Positions 13,221 to 25,000 of a stretch of DNA of 64,000 bases are shown here, piece by piece. Within the stretch, counting starts at the first letter, position 1. Each line of letters starts with the position of its first letter. Location: the NCBI GenBank assembly GCA_036971475.1, contig JBAIZL010000005.1, positions 236,969,190-237,033,189 on the forward strand, written 5' to 3'. The position numbers and the translations under genes are program-made. The stretch is from Prosapia bicincta. Taxonomy: Eukaryota; Arthropoda; Insecta; Hemiptera; Cercopidae. Under the pieces are notes generated by a model that worked only from the letters and a program-made list of their open reading frames with translations, did no database searches and was not told where the DNA came from.

Positions 13221-14092
13221 CAATGCTATTATTGTTCAGCCGTGGTTATATACGTTAGTTGTTTTATGTGGTTATACAAATAATAAAAGGGGCGTGGTGT
13301 AATACTTACACACACTTCACACCACTTAATAGCATTGTCTGTCCCGTAGTACATTCAAGCCACGCTAACTGCAACAAATCTGTTTAGTATTCCCTAGATG
13401 TTACTGAAATGTGTCAAGGTGTATTAAACGTTACATGGGAAAAGAGCGGGCAGCAATTTGCCCGTCTCGTGCAGGTGTCTGAGACAGCTCCGCTGTGATT
13501 AGCTTGTCATATCAGTTCAGTGTCGTGCTGTGATGACCTCCCTCCTCCCGGCCAGCTAAACCGGCCCATCTTGCCTATTAGAAAGGCTTATTATTATCCC
13601 TTCAAACTGGAACTGCACACGGATAGGAAATACTTTACACTCCTGCTCAACGTGAACACCTGTCCAGTTGAACGATTCGCGCAGTCAGCTATTAATTTGA
13701 TGGTAGTGACTATTGATTTATTCTTTAGGAAAAGAATTGTCAGAAATAATCAAAGAATGTAATACCTAGAATGATTCACAACGCAAAGGCTAAACTGTGA
13801 AACATAGAACTGAAGTTTTAAGTTTATTCTCGCTTTGTAATGGAAATGCCAACTAAGAAATTTGCTAATATTCAGAAATAATTTATATTTCATTATAAAT
13901 TATTCGTTTACATATTAACTATAGAATATTTGTTTTTATTATTATTATTCATAGATTATATTACTTCCTATTTACTTGTTATATTTCTTTATGTAATGTA
14001 TGAGTTGTTTAGTTTATGCCTTTCCGACAAGACAAGAGAATATAGTATAAAAAATACGAGTATTAGGAAAATTGAACTATTAAGTGTTTTTT
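13221..14092. other. Unassigned stretch with a GC-richer island
   Basis: About 13420-13700 is clearly richer in G+C than its surroundings (GAGCGGGCAGCAATTTGCCCG, GACCTCCCTCCTCCCGG) and carries an open frame at 13520-13762 with no recognised domain and no ATG at its start. It could be a conserved noncoding element, a promoter region or a transposon fragment; the sequence alone does not decide. Confidence 0.35.
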
Positions 14093-14116
14093 ATAATATA
14101 TATATATATATATATG
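14093..14116. repeat. Short (TA)n microsatellite
   Basis: About 22 bp of TA dinucleotides just left of the foldback at 14139. Confidence 0.9.
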
Positions 14117-14138
14117 ATGAATAGTTACTATCTGGAGT

Positions 14139-14332
14139 ACATCCGTTCATTCTGCAGTCCATAAATTCGCAGTTCCGACGTTTCGCTAGAATCTCATCCA
14201 GCATTGACGAGGTGAACCCAACAACAGTTGACTCGCTCTTCTACTGTTGTTGGGTTCACCTCGTCAATGTTGGATGAGATTCTAGCGAAACGTCGGAACT
14301 GCGAATTTATTGACTGCAGAATGAACGGATGT
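14139..14332. mobile_element. Near-perfect 90-bp foldback element
   Basis: The left arm 14139-14228 and right arm 14243-14332 are reverse complements at all but a few of 90 positions (for example CAGTCCATAAA against CAGTCAATAAA), separated by a 14-bp loop (TGACTCGCTCTTCT). The arms begin ACATCCGTTCATTCTGCAG. No coding sequence is present. The structure matches a foldback-type MITE or a pair of head-to-head terminal repeats. I could not see a clear target-site duplication, because TA-rich DNA lies on both sides. Confidence 0.9.
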
Positions 14333-14407
14333 ATATATCACTTACACCTTAATGTACTTAAACAAGAAGTGTAAGTGGTAAGTGAATACAAGAAAAGGGT
14401 TCCAAAG

Positions 14408-14408
<1 letters not shown>

Positions 14409-14488
<80 letters not shown>

Positions 14489-14516
14489 AAGAGAGAAAGA
14501 GAAAAAGAGGACGAAA

Positions 14517-14568
<52 letters not shown>
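14409..14568. repeat. Compound (TA)n(GA)n microsatellite
   Basis: TA repeats (about 14409-14444) pass into GA repeats with an AAGAGGACGAAAGTAA-type interruption. The open frames rich in Tyr-Ile and Arg-Glu here are repeat artefacts. Confidence 0.97.
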
Positions 14569-14789
14569 CTATATATTGATTTTTAATTATTTTTAATCAG
14601 TAATCATATGCTTTTTATTTATCAAGTCAAGGTCAAACTTGACTAGTCTAATAGATTTTTTTTTACTTGTAAAGGATTACACGTTGTTAATACAGTTATT
14701 TCAAACATTAATTTAAGGTTTTAATATAGTTATATAATTTAATATTTGTATGTAAGAAAAAACATTTCACAAAAACCTATAAGGTGTGC

Positions 14790-15068
14790 AAGTAGAGATG
14801 GGTATACTTTATCCCCCCAATGAGAGAGCAGTATTTCTTACCCCCACCCCTTCCTAAGCCCCGCCCCTTTTGTTTGATAGGTCGATGGTGGTGAAGATGG
14901 CGTCGACGCCCCGCCCCTGGTGGGTTGCTGGTCGAGGAGCGGAAGGGCCATCTTGTTCTGGTGGTGACGTAAGTTTTTGTTGGAAAAAATATAATTCTGC
15001 GTTCGGGAATGGAACCTAGGACGTTTGGTTTGCTGGCGTGTGACGCTAGCGACTGAGCTACGAGGCGT
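14790..15068 (-). mobile_element. Probable tRNA-derived SINE, minus strand
   Basis: On the minus strand the head carries a Pol III A box (TAGCTCAGTCG, 15060-15050) and a B box (GGTTCCATTCC, 15016-15006). The 44-nt spacing is what a tRNA gene has. The anticodon arm does not fold, so this is a tRNA-derived SINE head or a tRNA pseudogene rather than a working tRNA. Downstream on the minus strand lies a GC-rich body containing ACCAGAACAAGATGGCCC, a string close to the core of the minisatellite at 15700-16080. The 3' boundary is a guess. Confidence 0.55.
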
Positions 15069-15180
15069 TCAGTTGTGTGTTACTGTATGATGGGGGTACA
15101 AGTAGGTCTTGTGAGTGCTGGGAGTGTTGGTAGTTCTTTGGTTGTATGAAATAAGAGTAAAACGTGTATTTGTATAAAAA

Positions 15181-15560
15181 TAAATTTATTGTGTTAAAAA
15201 TATGAATATAAATACAGGATTATATAGATACGTAAATAAAATAAAAATCTGATAATATGAAGACTAGAATAAAACTCAATATTACATATTACAAATATAA
15301 TATAATTAAAATCTAACAAAAATAAAATGATAAAACTAAATATAAATACAAATACGAGTAATATATAACACTCACACCAACAGTCACACAAACATAATTT
15401 TAGAAAATATAATACGCACACAATATAATATAATTAAAATATAACAAGAATAAAATAATAAAACTAAATATAAATACAAATACGAGTAATATAATATAAT
15501 TAAAATATAACAATAATAAAACTAAACACAAATACGAGTAATATATAACACGAACACTTG
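15181..15560. repeat. Degenerate A-rich tandem repeat
   Basis: Phrases such as AAAACTAAATATAAATACAA and ACAAATACGAGTAATAT recur, with AATACGAGTA at 15351, 15479 and 15531, spaced about 128 and 52 bp. Stop-free minus-strand frames across it are low complexity. Confidence 0.75.
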
Positions 15561-15699
15561 TTGTAGTGTTAAATGCGAGTACCAGAAGGTCTTTGTGCTC
15601 TGGTGCTCTGACACACAGAATCTTCACTATTAGAATCGATCCACGTTCGATTCTATGTGTATATTGTCCAGCATCCGTTGTTAATTGTAGATTGTCCAT

Positions 15700-16080
15700 G
15701 TTGAAGTACTTCGAGGCCTTCTTGTTCTGGTAGGCATGTTGAAAAATATTTTATAATGGTTCCGTTGATAGTAATTGTAGATGTCCATGGCGAAGGACTT
15801 CGAGGGTCTTCTTGTTCTGGTAGGCATGTTGGTATTGATAGTAATTGTGACGTAGATGTAAAGTCTATGGAGAAGGACTTCGAGGGCCTTCTTGTTCTGG
15901 TGGGCATGCTGGTATTGGTAGTAATTGTGACGTAGATGTAAAGTCCATGGTGAAGGACTTCGAGGGTCTTCTTGTTCTGGTAAGCATGTTGAAAAATATT
16001 TAGTAATGGTTCCGGTGTTAGTAATTGTAGATGACCATGTTGAAGGACTTCGAGGGCCTTCTTGTTCTGGTAAGCATGTT
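15700..16080. repeat. 80/90-bp minisatellite, five copies
   Basis: CTTCTTGTTCTGG recurs at 15718, 15808, 15888, 15968 and 16058, giving spacings of 90, 80, 80 and 90 bp. Units read GAAGGACTTCGAGGGTCTTC, then CTGGTAGGCATGTTG. The minus-strand open frames that repeat PTRTRRPSKSF derive from this array and have no known family. Confidence 0.92.
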
Positions 16081-16593
16081 GGTAAATGTAGTGGGAAAGT
16101 ATTTTGTAATGGTTTGAGTAGAAAGGAGGATAGTTTGGGACAAAACATTACGGCACCTTACCTAACCCACCCCTAAGTGTTGTATGTGTGAGTGTTGTTT
16201 GGGGTGGTGGTGGGTAGATGTGTGGGTAAGTTTGAGGTTGTGGGGGTTGTCCCGGGGTTGGAGGATGATTTTGCTCCAAAAACAAGATGGTGTCGCCTAG
16301 TGTAAGAAATTGTGGGGTGTCTTTGGAGTGTATGTTGGGTATATGTGGGTTCGAACGGGGGGTCGCCCCGGGGTAGGGGTGGTTTATAATAATAATATAT
16401 GAAATAACCAGGGGTAGTTTTAAATAATATATGAAATTACCAAAAATCGATCGGTTGTATCAAATGACAAAACAACTGTATGCGGTACGTTTATAGTATG
16501 TGTTGGATAGATGCGGGGGTGGGTTCACCTGAGGGTAGTTTTCAATAATATATCAGATTGCCAAAAACTGATCGGTCCCTGGAGTCGTGCTCA
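16081..16593. other. G-rich stretch with a dispersed ATATGAAATT motif
   Basis: The region has G-rich strings (GGGGGGTCGCCCCGGGG near 16357). An approximately 45-bp motif of AATAATATATGAAATT plus GATCGGTT type starts near 16418 and 16545. A third copy lies at about 16780, after the 28-bp minisatellite. No coding sequence is recognised. Confidence 0.6.
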
Positions 16594-16761
16594 AGGTAAA
16601 GCCACCCAGGAGCCAGGCGTTAGGTAAAGCTACCATGGAGTTAGACCTTAGGTAAAGCTACCTTGGAGCAAGGCCTCAGGTAAAGCCATCCCGAAGCCAA
16701 CCCTTAAGTAAAGCCACCCTCGAGAAAGGCCTTAGGTAAATCCACACTAGAGTGGATCTTT
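16594..16761. repeat. 28-bp minisatellite, about six copies
   Basis: AGGTAAAGCCACCC-type units start at 16594, 16622, 16650, 16678, 16706 and 16734, exactly 28 bp apart. The array sits between two copies of the ATATGAAATT-GATCGG motif. Confidence 0.93.
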
Positions 16762-16959
16762 AAGCGGGGTTGTTTTTAATAATATATGAAATTGATTAAA
16801 AAAATGATCGGTTAGATCAAACGACCAACGTTCCCACTAAACGCTAACTTTAACCGACCAACAAATATACATTGGCATGAAATAGTCAACAGACTTTGCA
16901 GGGAATTGACCTATCACCATTGCAGGGGCTCGGTAGGCTTACGCAACACAACGCAAACG

Positions 16960-18100
16960 GTCGCTGTAAGGTGTGTAGGCATATTACTATGTTAAACCAA
17001 CATGCCTGATAGCCCTATATAGTATATTAAACAAATATGCATGTAAACCTACATAGATCTATATACTATGTTAGGCCAATATAGCCCACATAATGTGTTA
17101 AATCAACGCGCGTATAAGTACACATACATACTATGTTAGGCCGACATACATGAATCCCTACATGGGCCTACTATGTCGGTAAACCACTTGCCAAAGCCTT
17201 TATGATCTGAGCTATACACACATTTTCACCTCTTCTATCAGGTAGAGCCTCAGGCAGGCAACCGTATAATATGGGAAGTACTATATGGTATAGCTACCAG
17301 TGCATACCACCATAGCTACGTAAAGGCAGCTACCAATTCATAACCTATCACGCCCACGTAGGTGACGGTCAACAAATATTACAATATAATTTTAAAAAAG
17401 TCACGCAACCTATATACATACCAACATTCATGTTAACCTATATAGGCTTATATACTATGTTAAGCCAGCATGCAATATACTCTAAATAGCCCTACTATAC
17501 TGTATCAAACCAACATGCAGGTTAACCTATATACATCCTGTATTAAGCTAATATCTCCGTTAACCACATAGGTCTATATATAATATGTTAAACCAGCATG
17601 AATGATAGCCTATATAGTGTGTTAAACAAATATGCGTGTAAACCTACATAGATACTTTGTTAACCCTACATACTGTGTTAAACAAATATGCATGTAAACC
17701 TACATAAATACTATGCTAAGCCTACATACTGTGTTAAACAAATATGCATGTAAACCTACATAAATACTATGCTAAGCCTACATACTGTGTTAAACAAATT
17801 TGCGTGTAAGTCTACATAAATACTATGCTAAGCCAACATGCATGCTATTCTACATAGGCTTATATACTATGTTAAGCCAACATACATGATTGCCTTATAT
17901 AGTATGTTAAAAAAAATATGCGTGTAAACCTACATAAATTCCATGCTAAGCCAACATGCATGCTATTCATCATGGGCGTATATACCATGTTAAGCCTACA
18001 TACATGGTAGCCTTATATAGTGTGTTGAAGAAATATGTGTGTAAGCCTGCATACATATTATGCTAAGCCGACATGGGCCTACAAATTATAATATAACACA
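16960..18100. repeat. Degenerate tandem repeat, 56-bp unit in places
   Basis: Units such as GTTAAACAAATATGCATG plus TAAACCTACATA plus CTATGCTAAGCC recur. In the best part, GTTAAACAAAT recurs at 17677, 17733 and 17789 (56 bp). Most of the stretch is diverged, with unequal unit lengths. No open frame of note. Confidence 0.85.
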
Positions 18101-18900
18101 TTATATCCAATGCATAATTTAGCTAATGGTTATCACGCAGTATTAGACGAGTAGCCTGACTACAAGTAGCCTACAAATTACCACATAATACCCGATACAT
18201 AGCTTAGCTAATCATTAACACATTGTATCCGATGCACAGCCTGACGATGGGGTAACATATAGTATCCGATGCATAGCTAGGCTACAAGTTAACTAATGGT
18301 TAGCTTGACTATGGGTTAACACATAATATCCGATGTGTAGCTTGACTAATGGTTAACACATAATATCCGATGTGTAACTTGACTAACTGTTAACACATAA
18401 TATCCGATGTGTAGCTTGACTAGTGGTTAACACATAATATCCAATGCATAGCTTGCCTAGTGGTTAACACATAATATCCAATGCATAGCTTGACTATGGG
18501 TTAACACATCGTATCCGATGAGAAGTTTGAATACAAGTTAACACATAATATCCAATGCATAGCCTGGCTAATGACCAATATATAGTATCCGATGCATAGC
18601 TGGGCTAATGGTTAGCGTGACTATGGGTTAACACATATTATCCGATGCATAGCCTGACTAGGGCTAACACATAGTATCCGATACATGGTCTGACTATGGT
18701 TTAACACATCGTATCTGATGAGAAGTTTAAATACAAGTTAACACATAATATCCAATGCATAGCTTGACTAGGGTTTAACACATAGTAGCCGATGAGTAGA
18801 ATGACTACAAGTTAACACATAATATAAAGTGCATAGCTAGGCTAATGGTTAACACATAGTGGCCGTTGTGTAGCCCGACTAATCGTTAACACATAATATC
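18101..18900. repeat. Degenerate 37-bp tandem repeat, cut by the gap
   Basis: Units read TAACACATAATATCCGATGC, then ATAGCTTGACTAATGGT (about 37 bp), with frequent deletions. The array runs straight into the N gap, so its end is unseen. Its first half resembles the 34-bp monomer beyond the gap (AACATAATGCCTGATACCG). Confidence 0.85.
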
Positions 18901-19000
18901 NNNNNNNNNNNNNNNNNNNNNNNNNNNNNNNNNNNNNNNNNNNNNNNNNNNNNNNNNNNNNNNNNNNNNNNNNNNNNNNNNNNNNNNNNNNNNNNNNNNN
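18901..19000. other. Assembly gap (100 N)
   Basis: Exactly 100 undetermined bases. Round-number gaps of this size are usually placeholders of unknown length. The true junction between the 37-bp array and the 102-bp satellite is missing. Confidence 0.99.
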
Positions 19001-22000
19001 TAACATAATGAATGATACCGACGGCTGTTACGCTCAACATATTGCTTAATACCGGCATCGGGTACGCTCATCATGATACCTGATACTTACGCTGGTTACA
19101 ATTAACATAATGAATGATACCGACGGCTGTTACGCTCAACATAATGCTTAATACCGGCATCGGGTACGCTCATCATGATACCTGATACTGACGCTGGTTA
19201 CAATTAACATAATGAATGATACCGACGGCTGTTACGCTCAACATAATGCTTAATACCGGCATCGGGTACGCTCATCATGATACCTGATACTGACGCTGGT
19301 TACAATTAACATAATGAATGATACCGACGGCTGTTACGCTCAACATAATGCTTAATACCGGCATCGGGTACGCTCATCATGATACCTGATACTGACGCTG
19401 GTTACAATTAACATAATGAATGATACCGACGGCTGTTACGCTCAACATAATGCTTAATACCGGCATCGGGTACGCTCATCATGATACCTGATACTGACGC
19501 TGGTTACAATTAACATAATGAATGATACCGACGGCTGTTACGCTCAACATAATGCTTAATACCGGCATCGGGTACGCTCATCATGATACCTGATACTGAC
19601 GCTGGTTACAATTAACATAATGAATGATACCGACGGCTGTTACGCTCAACATAATGCTTAATACCGGCATCGGGTACGCTCATCATGATACCTGATACTT
19701 ACGCTGGTTACAATTAACATAATGAATGATACCGACGGCTGTTACGCTCAACATAATGCTTAATACCGGCATCGGGTACGCTCATCATGATACCTGATAC
19801 TGACGCTGGTTACAATTAACATAATGAATGATACCGACGGCTGTTACGCTCAACATAATGCTTAATACCGGCATCGGGTACGCTCATCATGATACCTGAT
19901 ACTGACGCTGGTTACAATTAACATAATGAATGATACCGACGGCTGTTACGCTCAACATAATGCTTAATACCGGCATCGGGTACGCTCATCATGATACCTG
20001 ATACTGACGCTGGTTACAATTAACATAATGAATGATACCGACGGCTGTTACGCTCAACATAATGCTTAATACCGGCATCGGGTACGCTCATCATGATACC
20101 TGATACTGACGCTGGTTACAATTAACATAATGAATGATACCGACGGCTGTTACGCTCAACATAATGCTTAATACCGGCATCGGGTACGCTCATCATGATA
20201 CCTGATACTGACGCTGGTTACAATTAACATAATGAATGATACCGACGGCTGTTACGCTCAACATAATGCTTAATACCGGCATCGGGTACGCTCATCATGA
20301 TACCTGATACTGACGCTGGTTACAATTAACATAATGAATGATACCGACGGCTGTTACGCTCAACATAATGCGTAATACCGGCATCGGGTACGCTCATCAT
20401 GATACCTGATACTGACGCTGGTTACAATTAACATAATGAATGATACCGACGGCTGTTACGCTCAACATAATGCTTAATACCGGCATCGGGTACGCTCATC
20501 ATGATACCTGATACTGACGCTGGTTACAATTAACATAATGAATGATACCGACGGCTGTTACGCTCAACATAATGCTTAATACCGGCATCGGGTACGCTCA
20601 TCATGATACCTGATACTTACGCTGGTTACAATTAACATAATGAATGATACCGACGGCTGTTACGCTCAACATAATGCTTAATACCGGCATCGGGTACGCT
20701 CATCATGACACCTGATACTGACGCTGGTTACAATTAACATAATGAATAATACCGACGGCTGTTACGCTCAACATAATGCTTAATACCGGCATCGGGTACG
20801 CTCATCATGATACCTGATACTGACGCTGGTTACAATTAACATAATGAATGATACGACGGCTGTTACGCTCAACATAATGCTTAATACCGGCATCGGGTAC
20901 GCTCATCATGATACCTGATACTGACGCTGGTTACAATTAACATAATGAATGATACCGACGGCTGTTACGCTCAACATAATGCTTAATATCGGCATCGGGT
21001 ACGCTCATCATGATACCTGATACTGACGCTGGTTACAATTAACATAATGAATGATACCGACGGCTGTTACGCTCAACATAATGCTTAATATCGGCATCGG
21101 GTACGCTCATCATGATACCTGATACTGACGCTGGTTACAATTAACATAATGAATGATACCGACGGCTGTTACGCTCAACATAATGCTTTATACCGGCATC
21201 GAGTACGCTCATCATGATACCTGATACTGACGCTGGTCACAATTAACATAATGAATGATACCGACGGCTGTTACGCTCAACATAATGCTTAATATCGGCA
21301 TCGGGTACGCTCATCATGATACCTGATACTGACGCTGGTTACAATTAACATAATGAATGATACCGACGGCTGTTACGCTCAACATAATGCTTAATACCGG
21401 CATCGGGTACGCTCATCATGATACCTGATACTGACGCTGGTTACAATTAACATAATGAATGATACCGACGGCTGTTACGCTCAACATAATGCTTAATACC
21501 GGCATCGGGTACGCTCATCATGATACCTGATACTGACGCTGGTTACAATTAACATAATGAATGATACCGACGGCTGTTACGCTCAACATAATGCTTAATA
21601 CCGGCATCGGGTACGCTCATCATGATACCTGATACTGACGCTGGTTACAATTAACATAATGAATGATACCGACGGCTGTTACGCTCAACATAATGCTTAA
21701 TATCGGCATCTGGTACGCTCATCATGATACCTGATACTGACGCTGGTTACAATTAACATAATGAATGATACCGACGGCTGTTACGCTCAACATAATGCTT
21801 AATACCGGCATCGGGTACGCTCATCATGATACCTGATACTGACGCTGGTTACAATTAACATAATGAATGATACCGACGGCTGTTACGCTCAACATAATGC
21901 TTAATATCGGCATCGGGTACGCTCATCATGATACCTGATACTGACGCTGGTTACAATTAACATAATGAATGATACCGACGGCTGTTACGCTCAACATAAT

Positions 22001-25000
22001 GCTTAATACCGGCATCGGGTACGCTCATCATGATACCTGATACTGACGCTGGTTACAATTAACATAATGAATGATACCGACGGCTGTTACGCTCAACATA
22101 ATGCTTAATACCGGCATCGGGTATGCTGATCATAATACCTGATACTGACTCTGGTTACACTCAACACAATGCCTGATACCGACGGCTGTTACGCTCAACA
22201 TAATGCTTAATACCGGCATCGGGTACGCTCATCATGATACCTGATACTGACGCTGGTTACAATTAACATAATGAATGATACCGACGGCTGTTACGCTCAA
22301 CATAATGCTTAATATCGGCATCGGGTACGCTCATCATGATACCTGATACTGACGCTGGTTACAATTAACATAATGAATGATACCGACGGCTGTTACGCTC
22401 AACATAATGCTTAATACCGGCATCGGGTACGCTCATCATGATACCTGATACTGACGCTGGTTACAATTAACATAATGAATGATACCGACGGCTGTTACGC
22501 TCAACATAATGCTTAATATCGGCATCTGGTACGCTCATCATGATACCTGATACTGACGCTGGTTACAATTAACATAATGAATGATACCGACGGCTGTTAC
22601 GCTCAACATAATGCTTAATACCGGCATCGGGTACGCTCATCATGATACCTGATACTGACGCTGGTTACAATTAACATAATGAATGATACCGACGGCTGTT
22701 ACGCTCAACATAATGCTTAATATCGGCATCGGGTACGCTCATCATGATACCTGATACTGACGCTGGTTACAATTAACATAATGAATGATACCGACGGCTG
22801 TTACGCTCAACATAATGCTTAATACCGGCATCGGGTACGCTCATCATGATACCTGATACTGACGCTGGTTACAATTAACATAATGAATGATACCGACGGC
22901 TGTTACGCTCAACATAATGCTTAATACCGGCATCGGGTACGCTCATCATGATACCTGATACTGACGCTGGTTACAATTAACATAATGAATGATACCGACG
23001 GCTGTTACGCTCAACATAATGCTTAATACCGGCATCGGGTACGCTCATCATGATACCTGATACTGACGCTGGTTACAATTAACATAATGAATGATACCGA
23101 CGGCTGTTACGCTCAACATAATGCTTAATACCGGCATCGGGTACGCTCATCATGATACCTGATACTTACGCTGGTTACAATTAACATAATGAATGATACC
23201 GACGGCTGTTACGCTCAACATAATGCTTAATACCGGCATCGGGTACGCTCATCATGACACCTGATACTGACGCTGGTTACAATTAACATAATGAATGATA
23301 CCGACGGCTGTTACGCTCAACATAATGCTTAATATCGGCATCGGGTACGCTCATCATGATACCTGATACTGACGCTGGTTACAATTAACATAATGAATGA
23401 TACCGACGGCTGTTACGCTCAACATAATGCTTAATACCGGCATCGGGTACGCTCATCATGATACCTGATACTGACGCTGGTTACAATTAACATAATGAAT
23501 GATACCGACGGCTGTTACGCTCAACATAATGCTTAATATCGGCATCGGGTACGCTCATCATGATACCTGATACTGACGCTGGTTACAATTAACATAATGA
23601 ATGATACCGACGGCTGTTACGCTCAACATAATGCTTAATATCGGCATCGGGTACGCTCATCATGATACCTGATACTGACGCTGGTTACAATTAACATAAT
23701 GAATGATACCGACGGCTGTTACGCTCAACATAATGCTTTATACCGGCATCGAGTACGCTCATCATGATACCTGATACTGACGCTGGTCACAATTAACATA
23801 ATGAATGATACCGACGGCTGTTACGCTCAACATAATGCTTAATATCGGCATCGGGTACGCTCATCATGATACCTGATACTGACGCTGGTTACAATTAACA
23901 TAATGAATGATACCGACGGCTGTTACGCTCAACATAATGCTTAATACCGGCATCGGGTACGCTCATCATGATACCTGATACTGACGCTGGTTACAATTAA
24001 CATAATGAATGATACCGACGGCTGTTACGCTCAACATAATGCCTAATATCGGCATCTGGTACGCTCATCATGATACCTGATACTGACGCTGGTTACAATT
24101 AACATAATGAATGATACCGACGGCTGTTACGCTCAACATAATGCTTAATACCGGCATCGGGTACGCTCATCATGATACCTGATACTGACGCTGGTTACAA
24201 TTAACATAATGAATGATACCGACGGCTGTTACGCTCAACATAATGCTTAATACGGCATCGGGTACGCTCATCATGATACCTGATACTGACGCTGGTTACA
24301 ATTAACATAATGAATGATACCGACGGCTGTTACGCTCAACATAATGCTTAATATCGGCATCGGGTACGCTCATCATGATACCTGATACTGACGCTGGTTA
24401 CAATTAACATAATGAATGATACCGACGGCTGTTACGCTCAACATAATGCTTAATACCGGCATCGGGTACGCTCATCATGATACCTGATACTGACGCTGGT
24501 TACAATTAACATAATGAATGATACCGACGGCTGTTACGCTCAACATAATGCTTAATACCGGCATCGGGTACGCTCATCATGATACCTGATACTGACGCTG
24601 GTTACAATTAACATAATGAATGATACCGACGGCTGTTACGCTCAACATAATGCTTAATACCGGCATCGGGTACGCTCATCATGATACCTGATACTGACGC
24701 TGGTTACAATTAACATAATGAATGATACCGACGGCTGTTACGCTCAACATAATGCTTAATACCGGCATCGGGTACGCTCATCATGATACCTGATACTTAC
24801 GCTGGTTACAATTAACATAATGAATGATACCGACGGCTGTTACGCTCAACATAATGCTTAATACCGGCATCGGGTACGCTCATCATGACACCTGATACTG
24901 ACGCTGGTTACAATTAACATAATGAATGATACCGACGGCTGTTACGCTCAACATAATGCTTAATATCGGCATCGGGTACGCTCATCATGATACCTGATAC

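Noticed and set aside
14998..15068. Functional tRNA gene
   Set aside because: A and B boxes are present but the anticodon arm does not pair; called a SINE head instead.
15653..16148. Repeated PTRTRRPSKSF frame as a repeat protein
   Set aside because: Unit lengths of 80 and 90 bp are not multiples of three, so the repeated peptide falls in several frames; this is a minisatellite.
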